NCBI GenBank assembly: GCA_023417785.1
Contig: JAEZEH010000053.1
Coordinates: 186,001 to 250,000, forward strand
DNA: 64,000 nucleotides
Direction of reading: 5' to 3'
Source of the DNA: Bacteroidota bacterium
Lineage (GTDB): Bacteria > Bacteroidota > Bacteroidia > Cytophagales > Cyclobacteriaceae
Shown: in pieces, positions 44,200-52,891 of the stretch
Layout of the letters: each line of letters opens with the position of its first letter
Numbering within the stretch: the first letter of the stretch is position 1
The notes under the pieces: generated by a model
Told to the model about the DNA's origin: nothing
Database searches by the model: none
Seen by the model: the letters and a program-made list of their open reading frames with translations, nothing else
Made by a program: the position numbers and the translations under genes

Positions 44200-44234
44200 C
44201 ACGGCTCAGCCCGCCCATGCCTTGGAAATTAGTG

Positions 44235-44242
44235 TAGCTTTG
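44235..44242 (+). promoter_or_regulatory. -7 element (TAGCTTTG) of rhaM
   Basis: TAGCTTTG fits TAnnTTTG and ends only 5 bases before the rhaM ATG at 44248. The transcript would be nearly leaderless. No -33 TTG stands at the optimal spacing, as is common for regulator-dependent promoters. Confidence 0.5.
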
Positions 44243-44247
44243 TACTG

Positions 44248-44559
44248 ATGCGTATAGCCTTCAAGATGAAACTAAAGCCTGGATTCGAAGCGGAGTACAA
44301 GCGCCGTCATGAACAGCTGTGGCCCGAACTGCGTGAGTTACTCAGGAACGCGGGAATAGCCAACTACACTATATTCCATGACCCTGAAACCAATACCCTG
44401 TTTGCTGTTCAGGAACTTATTGGCGACCACACTTCACAGGATCTGGGAAGCCATGACATAGTACAAAAGTGGTGGGCTTACATGGCTGATATAATGGAGA
44501 CACTCCCCAACAACGCTCCTGTTTCGAAACCACTTAACCAGGTATTCCACCTCGATTAA
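44248..44559 (+). CDS. rhaM: L-rhamnose mutarotase
   Basis: A 104-residue enzyme that interconverts alpha and beta anomers of L-rhamnose, feeding the isomerase. Family residues are clear: AFKMKLKPGFEAEYKRRHEQLWPEL with the catalytic His, NYTIFHDPETNTLFA, and WWAYMADIMET with paired Trp. It is a complete small ferredoxin-like domain. It lies 3 bases before the GH106 gene, so the two are co-transcribed and translationally close, coupling rhamnose release to its use. It is divergent from rhaT. Confidence 0.96.
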   Translation: MRIAFKMKLKPGFEAEYKRRHEQLWPELRELLRNAGIANYTIFHDPETNTLFAVQELIGDHTSQDLGSHDIVQKWWAYMADIMETLPNNAPVSKPLNQVFHLD

Positions 44560-44562
44560 CAA

Positions 44563-47457
44563 ATGGCTACCCGACTCCTAAAAATCATTATTCTGAATGT
44601 GATCCTGATGGTACATGCCCTGATTGGTCATGCACAACAGGCAAGGGAGAAAAGTCCATGGCCCGTGATAACAAGCGAATCAAAACCGTGGACGCGATGG
44701 TGGTGGCATGGTAGCGCGGTTACGCATGAAGGAATCACGCACGAGCTCGAACTTTTTGCTAAAGCTGGATTCGGTGGCGTTGAAATCACGCCTATATATG
44801 GAGCTTATGGTCATGAGGAAAAATTCATATCCTATTTATCGCCTAAGTGGTTGGAAGCACTTGCCCACACACTGAAAGAAGCGCAAAGACTCGGTTTGGG
44901 TGTAGATATGGCAACCGGCACAGGCTGGCCATTTGGTGGTCCGTGGATTAGTAACGACGACGCATGCAGGAATGTCAAGTTCAAGTCGTATGACATCGCT
45001 AAACGTGAAGACGTACCCAAAATTATAGAGTACACGCAGGAGCCGTTGCTGAGACGCGTAGGTTTTAACATACCAGGTACTTCTCATGCTTCGGATGTAA
45101 ATGATATTACCAGGTTGAGAGACCCGGTCCATCAAAATAAGGATTTGCAGATTCTCGCCATCGATCAGGTGCGATTCGAAAAACGACTTCCGTTGATCGC
45201 GCTGATGGCCTATGATGATAAAGGAAATCCCGTTGATCTTACCGGACGCGTCGATGAAGACGGTACACTATCCTGGAAGTACCCGGGAGGAAAATGGCGA
45301 TTGATTGCAGCCTTCACCGGATGGCATGGCAAAATGGTGGAGCGCGCGGGGCCCGGCGGCGAAGGGAACGTTATTGATCATTTTTCGGTCCGGTCATTGA
45401 ACCGCTACCTGACTCATTTCGATTCTGCTTTTCGTGAAACAGATATTAAGACGTTGCGCGCATTCTTCAACGATTCATACGAGGTAGACGATGCTGCGGG
45501 TGCCGCAGACTGGACTCCCGACCTCCTTGCTGAATTTAAGAAACGACGCGGATATGATTTGCGAAATCATTTTCATGAACTTCTGTCCGATGTACCGGAT
45601 GAGAACGCCAACCGGATCCTCTGCGACTATCGTGAAACGATTTCTGAATTACTTCTTGAGAATTTCACTATCCGGTGGCGGGAATGGGCACACAAACATG
45701 GCGCGCTGGTACGCAATCAGGCGCACGGCTCGCCTGCAAACATCTTAGACCTTTATTCGGCCGTTGACATTCCCGAGATCGAAGGCGAGGAACCACTTCG
45801 AATCAAGATGGCTTCTTCCGCCGGGAATGTTTCGGGAAAGAAACTCACTGCCGCGGAAGCGGCCACGTGGCTTGACGAACATTTTTCGTCGAACCTTTGG
45901 GAAGTGAAGACTGCCCTGGATCGCTTTATGGTAAATGGCATCAATCATCTCGTTTATCATGGCACAGCTTACTCCCCTGCGGAAGAACCGTGGCCCGGGT
46001 GGCTATTTTACGCGGCGGTGCACTTCAATCCACGAAACCCATTCTGGCGCGACATTCCTGCGCTCAACCAATACGTTGCACGATGCCAGTCCTTCCTGCA
46101 AAACAGTACCCCTGATAACGATGTCCTGGTGTACTATCCCGTGTATGACCGGTTCTCTACGCCGGGGCCGGAATTAATCGAACACTTTGACGGAATAGGA
46201 AAACAGTTTGATGGAACCTCGTTCGGGCGGTGTGCCGAAACATTGCTTGGCGAGGGCTATGCGTTCGACTTCATATCAGACATGCAGATTAGCGAACTGA
46301 ACATCTCAGACGGAAAACTCAGGTCGTCGGGCAATTCAACGTACAGGGTATTGGCCATTCCAAGGTGCAAGTTCATTCCGGCAAAAACGCTCACAAAAAT
46401 CCAGGAACTGGCAAATGCCGGGGCCACCATAGTTTTCTTCGAAGGATTACCGGATTCTTTTTCAGGAAGAGGAAATCTGCAATCAGACGGAGCTGCCTTC
46501 AGGGAGTTCAAAGCATCATTCGCTTCGTTGTCCTTTGAAGCTGATCCGCGTCCGCTGGCATTCGGAAAAGGCAGGGTAATCGGTGGCACCGATATACGCA
46601 AGCTTATGGCTACAGCAGCGGTCAAAAGCGAATCCCTTGCACAACATGGCATCAATTACATCAGAAAAAATATCGGGAATAAAACCCTCTATTTCATAGT
46701 GAACGATGGGCAAAAGGATTTCGAGGGAGATCTGCAGCTTTCCAGGGAAGCCACATCGATAGAAGCATTTGACCCGATGACGGGCGAATCGGGAAAACTT
46801 GTTGTTAATGGTTCAACGAAGTCGGGCACCTCAGTATATCTGCACCTCGCGTCAAGGCAATCGATGATTCTCATCCTGTCTTCAAAGCCTTCAGAGCAAT
46901 CGACCTTTCCCTTATTTAATTCAACCGGAAAAAATATTCCCTTGAGTGGTCCATGGACTGTTGAATTTCTGGATGGCGGGCCAACTCTCCCGAAAAAGAT
47001 TACTCTTGCAAAACTTACTTCCTGGACCGCACTAGGCACTGATCACGCAAATCATTCCGGCAGCGCTAAATATACAATAGAATTCAGCAAACCGGCAACC
47101 CCTGCAGAAAGCTGGAAGGTTGACTTGGGCGAAGTAAAAGAAAGTGCCTCGGTTTATCTGAACGGACAATATGCAGGCACTTGTATCGGCCCCGGTTACT
47201 CGTTGATTTTCGACGGATCCTTGATGAAAGATGTAAACCGGCTGGAAGTAATTGTGAGCAATAGCATGGCCAATCGTATTGCCTTCATGGACCGTCAGGG
47301 AATTAAATGGAAGCGTTTTTATAACATCAACTTTCCTGCGCGAAAGCAGGCCAACGCAAAAAGCGGATTGTTCGACGCCTCACAGTGGACGCCCGCAGAA
47401 TCAGGTTTACTTGGCCCGGTGCGGCTCACCCCTGTCAGGAAAGTTACGCGAAGGTAA
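44563..47457 (+). CDS. GH106-family alpha-L-rhamnosidase (secreted)
   Basis: A 964-residue secreted glycosidase with a signal peptide (LLKIIILNVILMVHALIGHAQ). A (beta/alpha)8 barrel region begins with SKPWTRWWWHGSAVTHEG and GVEITPIYGAYGHEEKF, and continues through GTGWPFGGPW, FFNDSYEVDDAAGAADWTPD and EIEGEEPLR, all typical of GH106. The C-terminal part is beta-sandwich-like (AKYTIEFSKPATPAESWKVDLGEVKE, then VSNSMANRIAFMDRQG), with a jelly-roll carbohydrate-binding character. GH106 enzymes remove terminal rhamnose from rhamnogalacturonans and flavonoid or polysaccharide side chains. Its partner rhaM precedes it by 3 bases. SusC follows about 150 bases later on the same strand. Confidence 0.9.
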   Translation: MATRLLKIIILNVILMVHALIGHAQQAREKSPWPVITSESKPWTRWWWHGSAVTHEGITHELELFAKAGFGGVEITPIYGAYGHEEKFISYLSPKWLEALAHTLKEAQRLGLGVDMATGTGWPFGGPWISNDDACRNVKFKSYDIAKREDVPKIIEYTQEPLLRRVGFNIPGTSHASDVNDITRLRDPVHQNKDLQILAIDQVRFEKRLPLIALMAYDDKGNPVDLTGRVDEDGTLSWKYPGGKWRLIAAFTGWHGKMVERAGPGGEGNVIDHFSVRSLNRYLTHFDSAFRETDIKTLRAFFNDSYEVDDAAGAADWTPDLLAEFKKRRGYDLRNHFHELLSDVPDENANRILCDYRETISELLLENFTIRWREWAHKHGALVRNQAHGSPANILDLYSAVDIPEIEGEEPLRIKMASSAGNVSGKKLTAAEAATWLDEHFSSNLWEVKTALDRFMVNGINHLVYHGTAYSPAEEPWPGWLFYAAVHFNPRNPFWRDIPALNQYVARCQSFLQNSTPDNDVLVYYPVYDRFSTPGPELIEHFDGIGKQFDGTSFGRCAETLLGEGYAFDFISDMQISELNISDGKLRSSGNSTYRVLAIPRCKFIPAKTLTKIQELANAGATIVFFEGLPDSFSGRGNLQSDGAAFREFKASFASLSFEADPRPLAFGKGRVIGGTDIRKLMATAAVKSESLAQHGINYIRKNIGNKTLYFIVNDGQKDFEGDLQLSREATSIEAFDPMTGESGKLVVNGSTKSGTSVYLHLASRQSMILILSSKPSEQSTFPLFNSTGKNIPLSGPWTVEFLDGGPTLPKKITLAKLTSWTALGTDHANHSGSAKYTIEFSKPATPAESWKVDLGEVKESASVYLNGQYAGTCIGPGYSLIFDGSLMKDVNRLEVIVSNSMANRIAFMDRQGIKWKRFYNINFPARKQANAKSGLFDASQWTPAESGLLGPVRLTPVRKVTRR

Positions 47458-47523
47458 GTCAGGCGCGAGCTGATATTTTTCAGGGCCATTACGCGATCCC
47501 AAAAAAATTTATTCAGGCGGTAT

Positions 47524-47536
47524 ACGGCAGGACACT
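47524..47536. promoter_or_regulatory. Degenerate third copy of the candidate operator before susC
   Basis: ACGGCAGGACACT matches 11 of 13 positions of ACAGCAGGACAGT at 39795 and 44187. It lies 85 bases before the susC ATG and 34 bases before the GCAATCGATTGC palindrome. Confidence 0.4.
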
Positions 47537-47566
47537 ATCCGCCCGGTGAGCCGATACTTTTACTTG

Positions 47567-47586
47567 TGTGCAATCGATTGCTCACC
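47567..47586. promoter_or_regulatory. Palindromic operator GCAATCGATTGC before susC
   Basis: GCAATCGATTGC (47570-47581) is a perfect 12-base palindrome, flanked by GTG and CAC to make a 20-base site with one mismatched pair. The same 12-mer recurs at 58911-58922 before the gntR-type gene. The CG centre and length fit a LacI-family operator. It lies just upstream of the susC start. Confidence 0.65.
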
Positions 47587-47608
47587 GAATCAACTAAACC
47601 CTATCTTT

Positions 47609-50600
47609 ATGAGTGTATCTTTATCTGGTTTGATGGAATTCCACCGGTGGAGAACCGCTGGCGTTCTGATGCTCCTGCTGAGCCTGCCACTTCAAACCGT
47701 CTTTGCCACTGATCTTGACAACTTCCAGGGCAGAACGGTACGAGGTCGTATCACCACAGCCGATGACGGTTTGGGCTTTCCCGGTGTTAATATCATCGTG
47801 AAGGGAACTACCGACGGAACCGTCACCGACAGCGACGGAAATTATTCCCTGCAGGTAAGTGCGGCGGATGCTGTGCTTGTTTTCAGTTCCATTGGTTACA
47901 AAACTACCGAAGTCCCGGTGGAAGGACGGTCTACCATCGACCTTGTAATGGAACCGGATGTTACGTCACTGTCGGAAGTCGTTGTAGTGGGTTATGGTAC
48001 CGTACGCAAGAGCGACGTAACTGGCGCACTATCCTCCGTCACGGCGGACCAACTAAAATCAGTTCCAGTACAAAGCATATCCCAGGCGTTGCAGGGGCGT
48101 GCCGCGGGTGTGGATGTTTCCCAAACGAGTTTTCGCCCAGGCGATAACCCAACGATACGGATACGCGGTAACCGTTCTCTTATCGGAGGAAACGATCCGT
48201 TGATTGTCGTCGACGGTATACCTCTTCCCGAAGGCTCGGGACTAAACGATTTCAATCCAAATGATGTCGAATCAATTGAAGTATTAAAGGACGCGTCTTC
48301 GGCGGCGATTTACGGTTCCCGTGGCGCGAACGGCGTAATTCTGGTAACTACCAAAAAAGGCAAAGCCGGCAAAGCTAAAATTACGTATGACGCTTTTTAT
48401 GGTGTTTCATCACCCCTCGCAGAAATCGAGATGCGCAGCGGTGGGCAGCACGCCGAACTACGACGCGAGGCTCTGCGTAACAACAACGGTCTTGTGTATC
48501 CATTTCCGTGGGCTGACGTTCAAGCTGATTTCGACGCGTTCAGCGGACAAGATGTTGAAGTTTGGAATTCTGTCGCAGATGGATATGAATGGCAGGATCG
48601 AGAAAATCGCATTCCGGTAATGAGACCAGCTACGGCAGAAGAGAGATCTCGTTTTGAAGAGTACTACCAGCAGTACGAATCCCGTTATCCTGCGGCAACC
48701 CGATCTGATGGTGTACAGGCGCAAATGGACAAACTTCGTTCAATGCTCGACGATCCCAATTTACAGATCCCTGTATACGATCCGAGTCGGGTAAGATCTA
48801 CGGATTGGGGCGACCTCGGCCTTCAGACTGGCCGTAAGCAAAGCCACCAGTTCACGGTTTCCGGAGGAACTGAAAATGTCGGCTTGTATCTTGGTGCCGG
48901 ATATTACAAGGAAGAAGGTATTCAAAAGACACAGGACTTCGAGCGCTACAATGTAAAACTTGGTATTGATTATCAGGCAGCGAAGATTCTCAAGATCGGC
49001 GGTACCATAACAGGTACAATGTCTACTCAGGAGTATGGATCGCCATTATATTTCCGCGCCATTGGTCAGAACCCACTTGCGATACCCTATGACGATGAGG
49101 GTAATGTAATTCTGCAGCCAGGGGGTGACCCGCTTGTATTTAGTCCACTGAATGAAATAAACGACTATATTGACGATCGGCGAATTTCACGCATCTTCGG
49201 AAGTTACTACGCCGACCTGACTATACTACCGGGTTTGCGTTACCGTCTAAACCTCGGCACTGACTACAAGCATTATCGTCGCGGCCAGTATCAGGGGGCC
49301 TTGACCTCGGATCGACGTGGCGGAACTTCCTTTGGCAATTACTATCAGGACCAACGGTTCACCTACGTGATGGAGAATCTCATTTTCTATGACAAGGAAA
49401 TTGGTATTAACCACCGAATCAACGTAACCGCCCTGTACAGTTTGCAGGATGATCGATTTGAATCATCCGGCGTGTCAGTTTCCAATCTCCCCTATGAGTC
49501 GCAGTTGTATTACAATTTGGGTTCAACCAACGCTTCGAGTCCTGACGGATTTTCAAGTGACTATTCCAAGAAGACGTTCTTATCATATATGGCCAGGGTA
49601 AACTACTCGTTCATGGACAAGTACCTGCTCACGGTTACCGGCCGATACGATGGTCTTTCCCCTCTGGCACCCGGAAATAAGTGGGGCTTCTTCCCTTCTG
49701 CGTCGTTGGCGTGGAAACTTCATCAGGAAAACTTCATTGCTAACACCGACCTGTTTGATGAGTTGAAGCTACGCGTTGGATACGGAGAAGTTGGAAACGC
49801 TGCCGTAACCACTTACATCGTTCCTGGCAGGCTCGACAAGGTGCCGTATGTCTGGGGTGAGAACGCCGCGTGGGGATTTGTTCCGCGACTGGTTCCTAAT
49901 CCGGAACTCAAATGGGAAGGCACCAAGTCGCTTAATATTGGCCTTGACTATGGTATTCTCCGTGGCCGGATAAACGGAAGCTTTGAGATCTACGAGCAAA
50001 CAACGGATGACCTACTCATGTGGCGACAACTTCCAACGGCGTCAGGTTTCAGCGTAAGTATGGAGAACATAGGCAAAGTACGCAACCGTGGAATTGAGGC
50101 CTCGTTGAGCTCCATAAACGTAGACGCATCGAATGGATTTCAGTGGCGAACCGACCTTATATTCTCTCGCAATCGCGAAGAGATCCTTGAACTATATGGT
50201 GGAACTAACGACGACATCGGCAACCGCTGGTTTATCGGACACCCCATCACAACCTATTTCGATTGGGAACCGATGGGGGTCTGGCAGACTTCAGAAGTAG
50301 AGGAAGCAAAACAATATGGCGCTATCCCAGGTAAGGGGAAGATCAAAGACCAACTCACTGTTGATACCAACGGTGACGGCACTCCTGATGCAACGGATGG
50401 GGTAATCAATGCCGAAGACCGGGTAATTCGCGGAAGCAACGTTCCCCGATGGACGGGAAGCATGGTTAACACGTTTTCATTCCGAGGTTTGGAATTATCG
50501 TTTATGTTGTATACCCGCCAGGGTTCTATGATAGGAAGCGGATACTACAGACCGGCTCTCGCAGGACGATATCCAGAACCGGCTTTCGTTGACTACTGGA

Positions 50601-50959
50601 CACCTACAAATCCAACCAATATGTATCCCCGTCCCACAACTGATCAGGAAAGAATTGATTATCCGGAGGCATACCTATACCGCGATGGGTCGTTTGTGAA
50701 GATGCGAAATATAACGCTGGCTTACGCGTTCCCGAGCGACATGATTTCGCGATTCAGAATGAGTAACCTGCGTGTTTACGTAACAGCATACAATCCTTTC
50801 CTCTGGACAAAATTCGAAGCCGGTGATCCGGAATTCTATGCCAACTCGACCAGGTTAGACCGTGGACTAAGTCTCCCTATCACCAACGTTAATGACCAAC
50901 TGATTGGTAACAATCTCAGTGAAAAAAGTATAGTGTTCGGGCTGACCGTCGGATTCTAA
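47609..50959 (+). CDS. SusC/RagA-family TonB-dependent outer-membrane transporter
   Basis: About 1116 residues. After a signal peptide (AGVLMLLLSLPLQTVFA), a carboxypeptidase-regulatory-like domain (about 35-115, GVNIIVKGTTDGTVTDSDGNYSLQV) is followed by the TonB box region (SLSEVVVVGYGTVRKSDVTGA), the plug with ALQGRAAGVDV and EVLKDASSAAIYGSRGANGVILVTTKKG, and a long 22-strand barrel ending in VFGLTVGF. It imports oligosaccharides with TonB energy. The ATG at 47609 is chosen; the upstream frame is an extension. The susD gene starts 21 bases after its stop, so the pair is one unit. The sugar is inferred to be a rhamnose-bearing oligomer from the neighbours. Confidence 0.97.
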   Translation: MSVSLSGLMEFHRWRTAGVLMLLLSLPLQTVFATDLDNFQGRTVRGRITTADDGLGFPGVNIIVKGTTDGTVTDSDGNYSLQVSAADAVLVFSSIGYKTTEVPVEGRSTIDLVMEPDVTSLSEVVVVGYGTVRKSDVTGALSSVTADQLKSVPVQSISQALQGRAAGVDVSQTSFRPGDNPTIRIRGNRSLIGGNDPLIVVDGIPLPEGSGLNDFNPNDVESIEVLKDASSAAIYGSRGANGVILVTTKKGKAGKAKITYDAFYGVSSPLAEIEMRSGGQHAELRREALRNNNGLVYPFPWADVQADFDAFSGQDVEVWNSVADGYEWQDRENRIPVMRPATAEERSRFEEYYQQYESRYPAATRSDGVQAQMDKLRSMLDDPNLQIPVYDPSRVRSTDWGDLGLQTGRKQSHQFTVSGGTENVGLYLGAGYYKEEGIQKTQDFERYNVKLGIDYQAAKILKIGGTITGTMSTQEYGSPLYFRAIGQNPLAIPYDDEGNVILQPGGDPLVFSPLNEINDYIDDRRISRIFGSYYADLTILPGLRYRLNLGTDYKHYRRGQYQGALTSDRRGGTSFGNYYQDQRFTYVMENLIFYDKEIGINHRINVTALYSLQDDRFESSGVSVSNLPYESQLYYNLGSTNASSPDGFSSDYSKKTFLSYMARVNYSFMDKYLLTVTGRYDGLSPLAPGNKWGFFPSASLAWKLHQENFIANTDLFDELKLRVGYGEVGNAAVTTYIVPGRLDKVPYVWGENAAWGFVPRLVPNPELKWEGTKSLNIGLDYGILRGRINGSFEIYEQTTDDLLMWRQLPTASGFSVSMENIGKVRNRGIEASLSSINVDASNGFQWRTDLIFSRNREEILELYGGTNDDIGNRWFIGHPITTYFDWEPMGVWQTSEVEEAKQYGAIPGKGKIKDQLTVDTNGDGTPDATDGVINAEDRVIRGSNVPRWTGSMVNTFSFRGLELSFMLYTRQGSMIGSGYYRPALAGRYPEPAFVDYWTPTNPTNMYPRPTTDQERIDYPEAYLYRDGSFVKMRNITLAYAFPSDMISRFRMSNLRVYVTAYNPFLWTKFEAGDPEFYANSTRLDRGLSLPITNVNDQLIGNNLSEKSIVFGLTVGF

Positions 50960-50980
50960 TCACCACAATCAGAAAACACC

Positions 50981-52819
50981 ATGAAAAAGTTTAAAATATT
51001 CTTACTGTGCGCCACGATGCTTTTCTCGTGCCACGATATGCTGGAAGAAGAAACCGTTTCACAAGCAACATACGGACTGTATACAACCGAAAGCGGCCTC
51101 GAATCTTTCGTAAACGCCGCGTACTGGACGCTGCGCTGGCAGTTCAACGGCGAACAAAGCTTCACCTTATGGAACTATGGCGTTGACGAATACATCCAGG
51201 CTGCCGATGGACAGAACAAATTCGTTGATGCGTATACGAATCAATTGAATTCAAGCTTTGGCATGTTTCACGATATGTGGACAGCCTACTATCAGGGAAT
51301 CAACACCAGCAACACGGCTATCCAGCTGATCTCCGAATTTACCGCTGGTCAGGGCGGCGCGCTTTCAACACCGGAGGGACGTGCTCAACGTATCGCGGAA
51401 CTCAAATTCCTTCGGGGATACTTTTACTTCATGCTGGTTCAGCAATTCGGAAGCATACCACTTACACTGGAACCAACGGAAGGAGTACGGCTCGAATTTC
51501 CGAAAGCACCGGTTGCCGATATCTATACCCAGATTCTCCAGGATCTTCATGATGCCGAAGCAGGCCTGCCGGAATCCCAACCTGACCGGGGACGCGTCAC
51601 CAAAGGGGCCGCACAGCATTTCCTGGCGAAAGTTTATCTCACACGAGGCAGCGCAACCACCGATCAACGTGGTCAGCAGGCTACGGACATGGAAAATGCA
51701 GCGAATTACGCCGAGATGGTTATCAATTCGGGCAACTACTCGCTGGTTAACAACTTCGGTGACCTTTGGAACATCGCCAATGAAGCCAATCCCGAAATAA
51801 TTTTATCCGCGCAATTCAACAATAACGCGCTACTCCTTAACGGATCCGGAAACCGGGTGCACTTGTATTTCCAGATGGTGTACGATGTGAAAGCCGGCAT
51901 GCGCCGCGACATCCTCAATGGACGCCCCTTCAGACGATTGCAACCTACTGACTACACGGTTGATATATTCGACAGAAGGAACGACTCCCGATTCTACAAA
52001 ACCTTCCGTACCGCGTACATCAGCAACAACGAAGCTACCATCCCGAAATGGACAGAGACTGATGCAGACAAAGGATTTATAGATGCATCGCAAATAGGAG
52101 AACCAAAATTTGAAGTAGGCGATACCGCTATTTTTGTCACCGTTGACCAGAATGTGACCGATGATGAAATCGCGGCGAAGCCGTATACCTGGATTCCCAG
52201 AAACAAATGGAACAACGCCGACTTCCTTACGCTGGTGAAATGGATGGACCCCACACGTCTTGACGTAGGGATCGAATTCGCCGGTCGCGATGGAATCATT
52301 GCCCGCCTGGGTGAGACCTATCTCATTGCAGCAGAAGCTTACGGAAGAATGGGCGAATACGCAAAAGCCGCCGATCTCATCAACATCATTCGCGCACGGG
52401 CGGCATATAAGGGTGGAGAAGAAAAACCTACTCACTTCTACAAGTCTGAAGGTGGTACCTTTGGTGATGTGAACAGTACGGAAAGCGAGTTGCTTATCGG
52501 CAGCGACTACTGGGACAGCGGTGTACCGTTCGAACAGTATCCGCCTTCAGCTACATCTCCGGAAACCCGCTTCATCCACTTTATGCTCAATGAGCGGACA
52601 CGTGAGTTGTTAGGAGAACTGCATCGCTGGAATGATCTGGTCCGCACGGAAACATTCCACGAGCGTGTCAGCCTGTTCCATCACATTGCCAGCGAAAACG
52701 TGAAGGAATTTCATAAACTTCGGCCGATCCCACAGGCACACCTCGAACGCGTATACGTGAACAACAGACCACTTAACGCCAACGAAAGGGTTGAACAGCA
52801 AAATCCGGGATACAATTAG
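50981..52819 (+). CDS. SusD/RagB-family glycan-binding lipoprotein
   Basis: A 612-residue outer-membrane lipoprotein that forms the lid of SusC and captures oligosaccharides. The lipobox is in LCATMLFSCHDM. TPR-like helical regions are typical: AELKFLRGYFYFMLVQQFGSIPL, QPDRGRVTKGAAQHFLAKVYLTRG, and the C-terminal NERTRELLGELHRWNDLVR and RPIPQAHLERV. It is complete and of normal family length. It follows susC by 21 bases and ends before a strong terminator, so susC-susD is a closed transcription unit. Sugar specificity cannot be read from the sequence. Confidence 0.97.
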   Translation: MKKFKIFLLCATMLFSCHDMLEEETVSQATYGLYTTESGLESFVNAAYWTLRWQFNGEQSFTLWNYGVDEYIQAADGQNKFVDAYTNQLNSSFGMFHDMWTAYYQGINTSNTAIQLISEFTAGQGGALSTPEGRAQRIAELKFLRGYFYFMLVQQFGSIPLTLEPTEGVRLEFPKAPVADIYTQILQDLHDAEAGLPESQPDRGRVTKGAAQHFLAKVYLTRGSATTDQRGQQATDMENAANYAEMVINSGNYSLVNNFGDLWNIANEANPEIILSAQFNNNALLLNGSGNRVHLYFQMVYDVKAGMRRDILNGRPFRRLQPTDYTVDIFDRRNDSRFYKTFRTAYISNNEATIPKWTETDADKGFIDASQIGEPKFEVGDTAIFVTVDQNVTDDEIAAKPYTWIPRNKWNNADFLTLVKWMDPTRLDVGIEFAGRDGIIARLGETYLIAAEAYGRMGEYAKAADLINIIRARAAYKGGEEKPTHFYKSEGGTFGDVNSTESELLIGSDYWDSGVPFEQYPPSATSPETRFIHFMLNERTRELLGELHRWNDLVRTETFHERVSLFHHIASENVKEFHKLRPIPQAHLERVYVNNRPLNANERVEQQNPGYN

Positions 52820-52843
52820 TTGATAGATTTAGTTTGGGTTGTG

Positions 52844-52877
52844 AGGCTGCCCCCGAAAGAGGGCAGCCTTACTTTTT
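52844..52877 (+). terminator. Rho-independent terminator of susC-susD
   Basis: AGGCTGCCC and GGGCAGCCT form a perfect 9-bp stem around an 8-base loop, followed by TTACTTTTTT. It lies about 25 bases after the susD stop. Confidence 0.88.
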
Positions 52878-52891
52878 TGGAAGAAGCTTTG

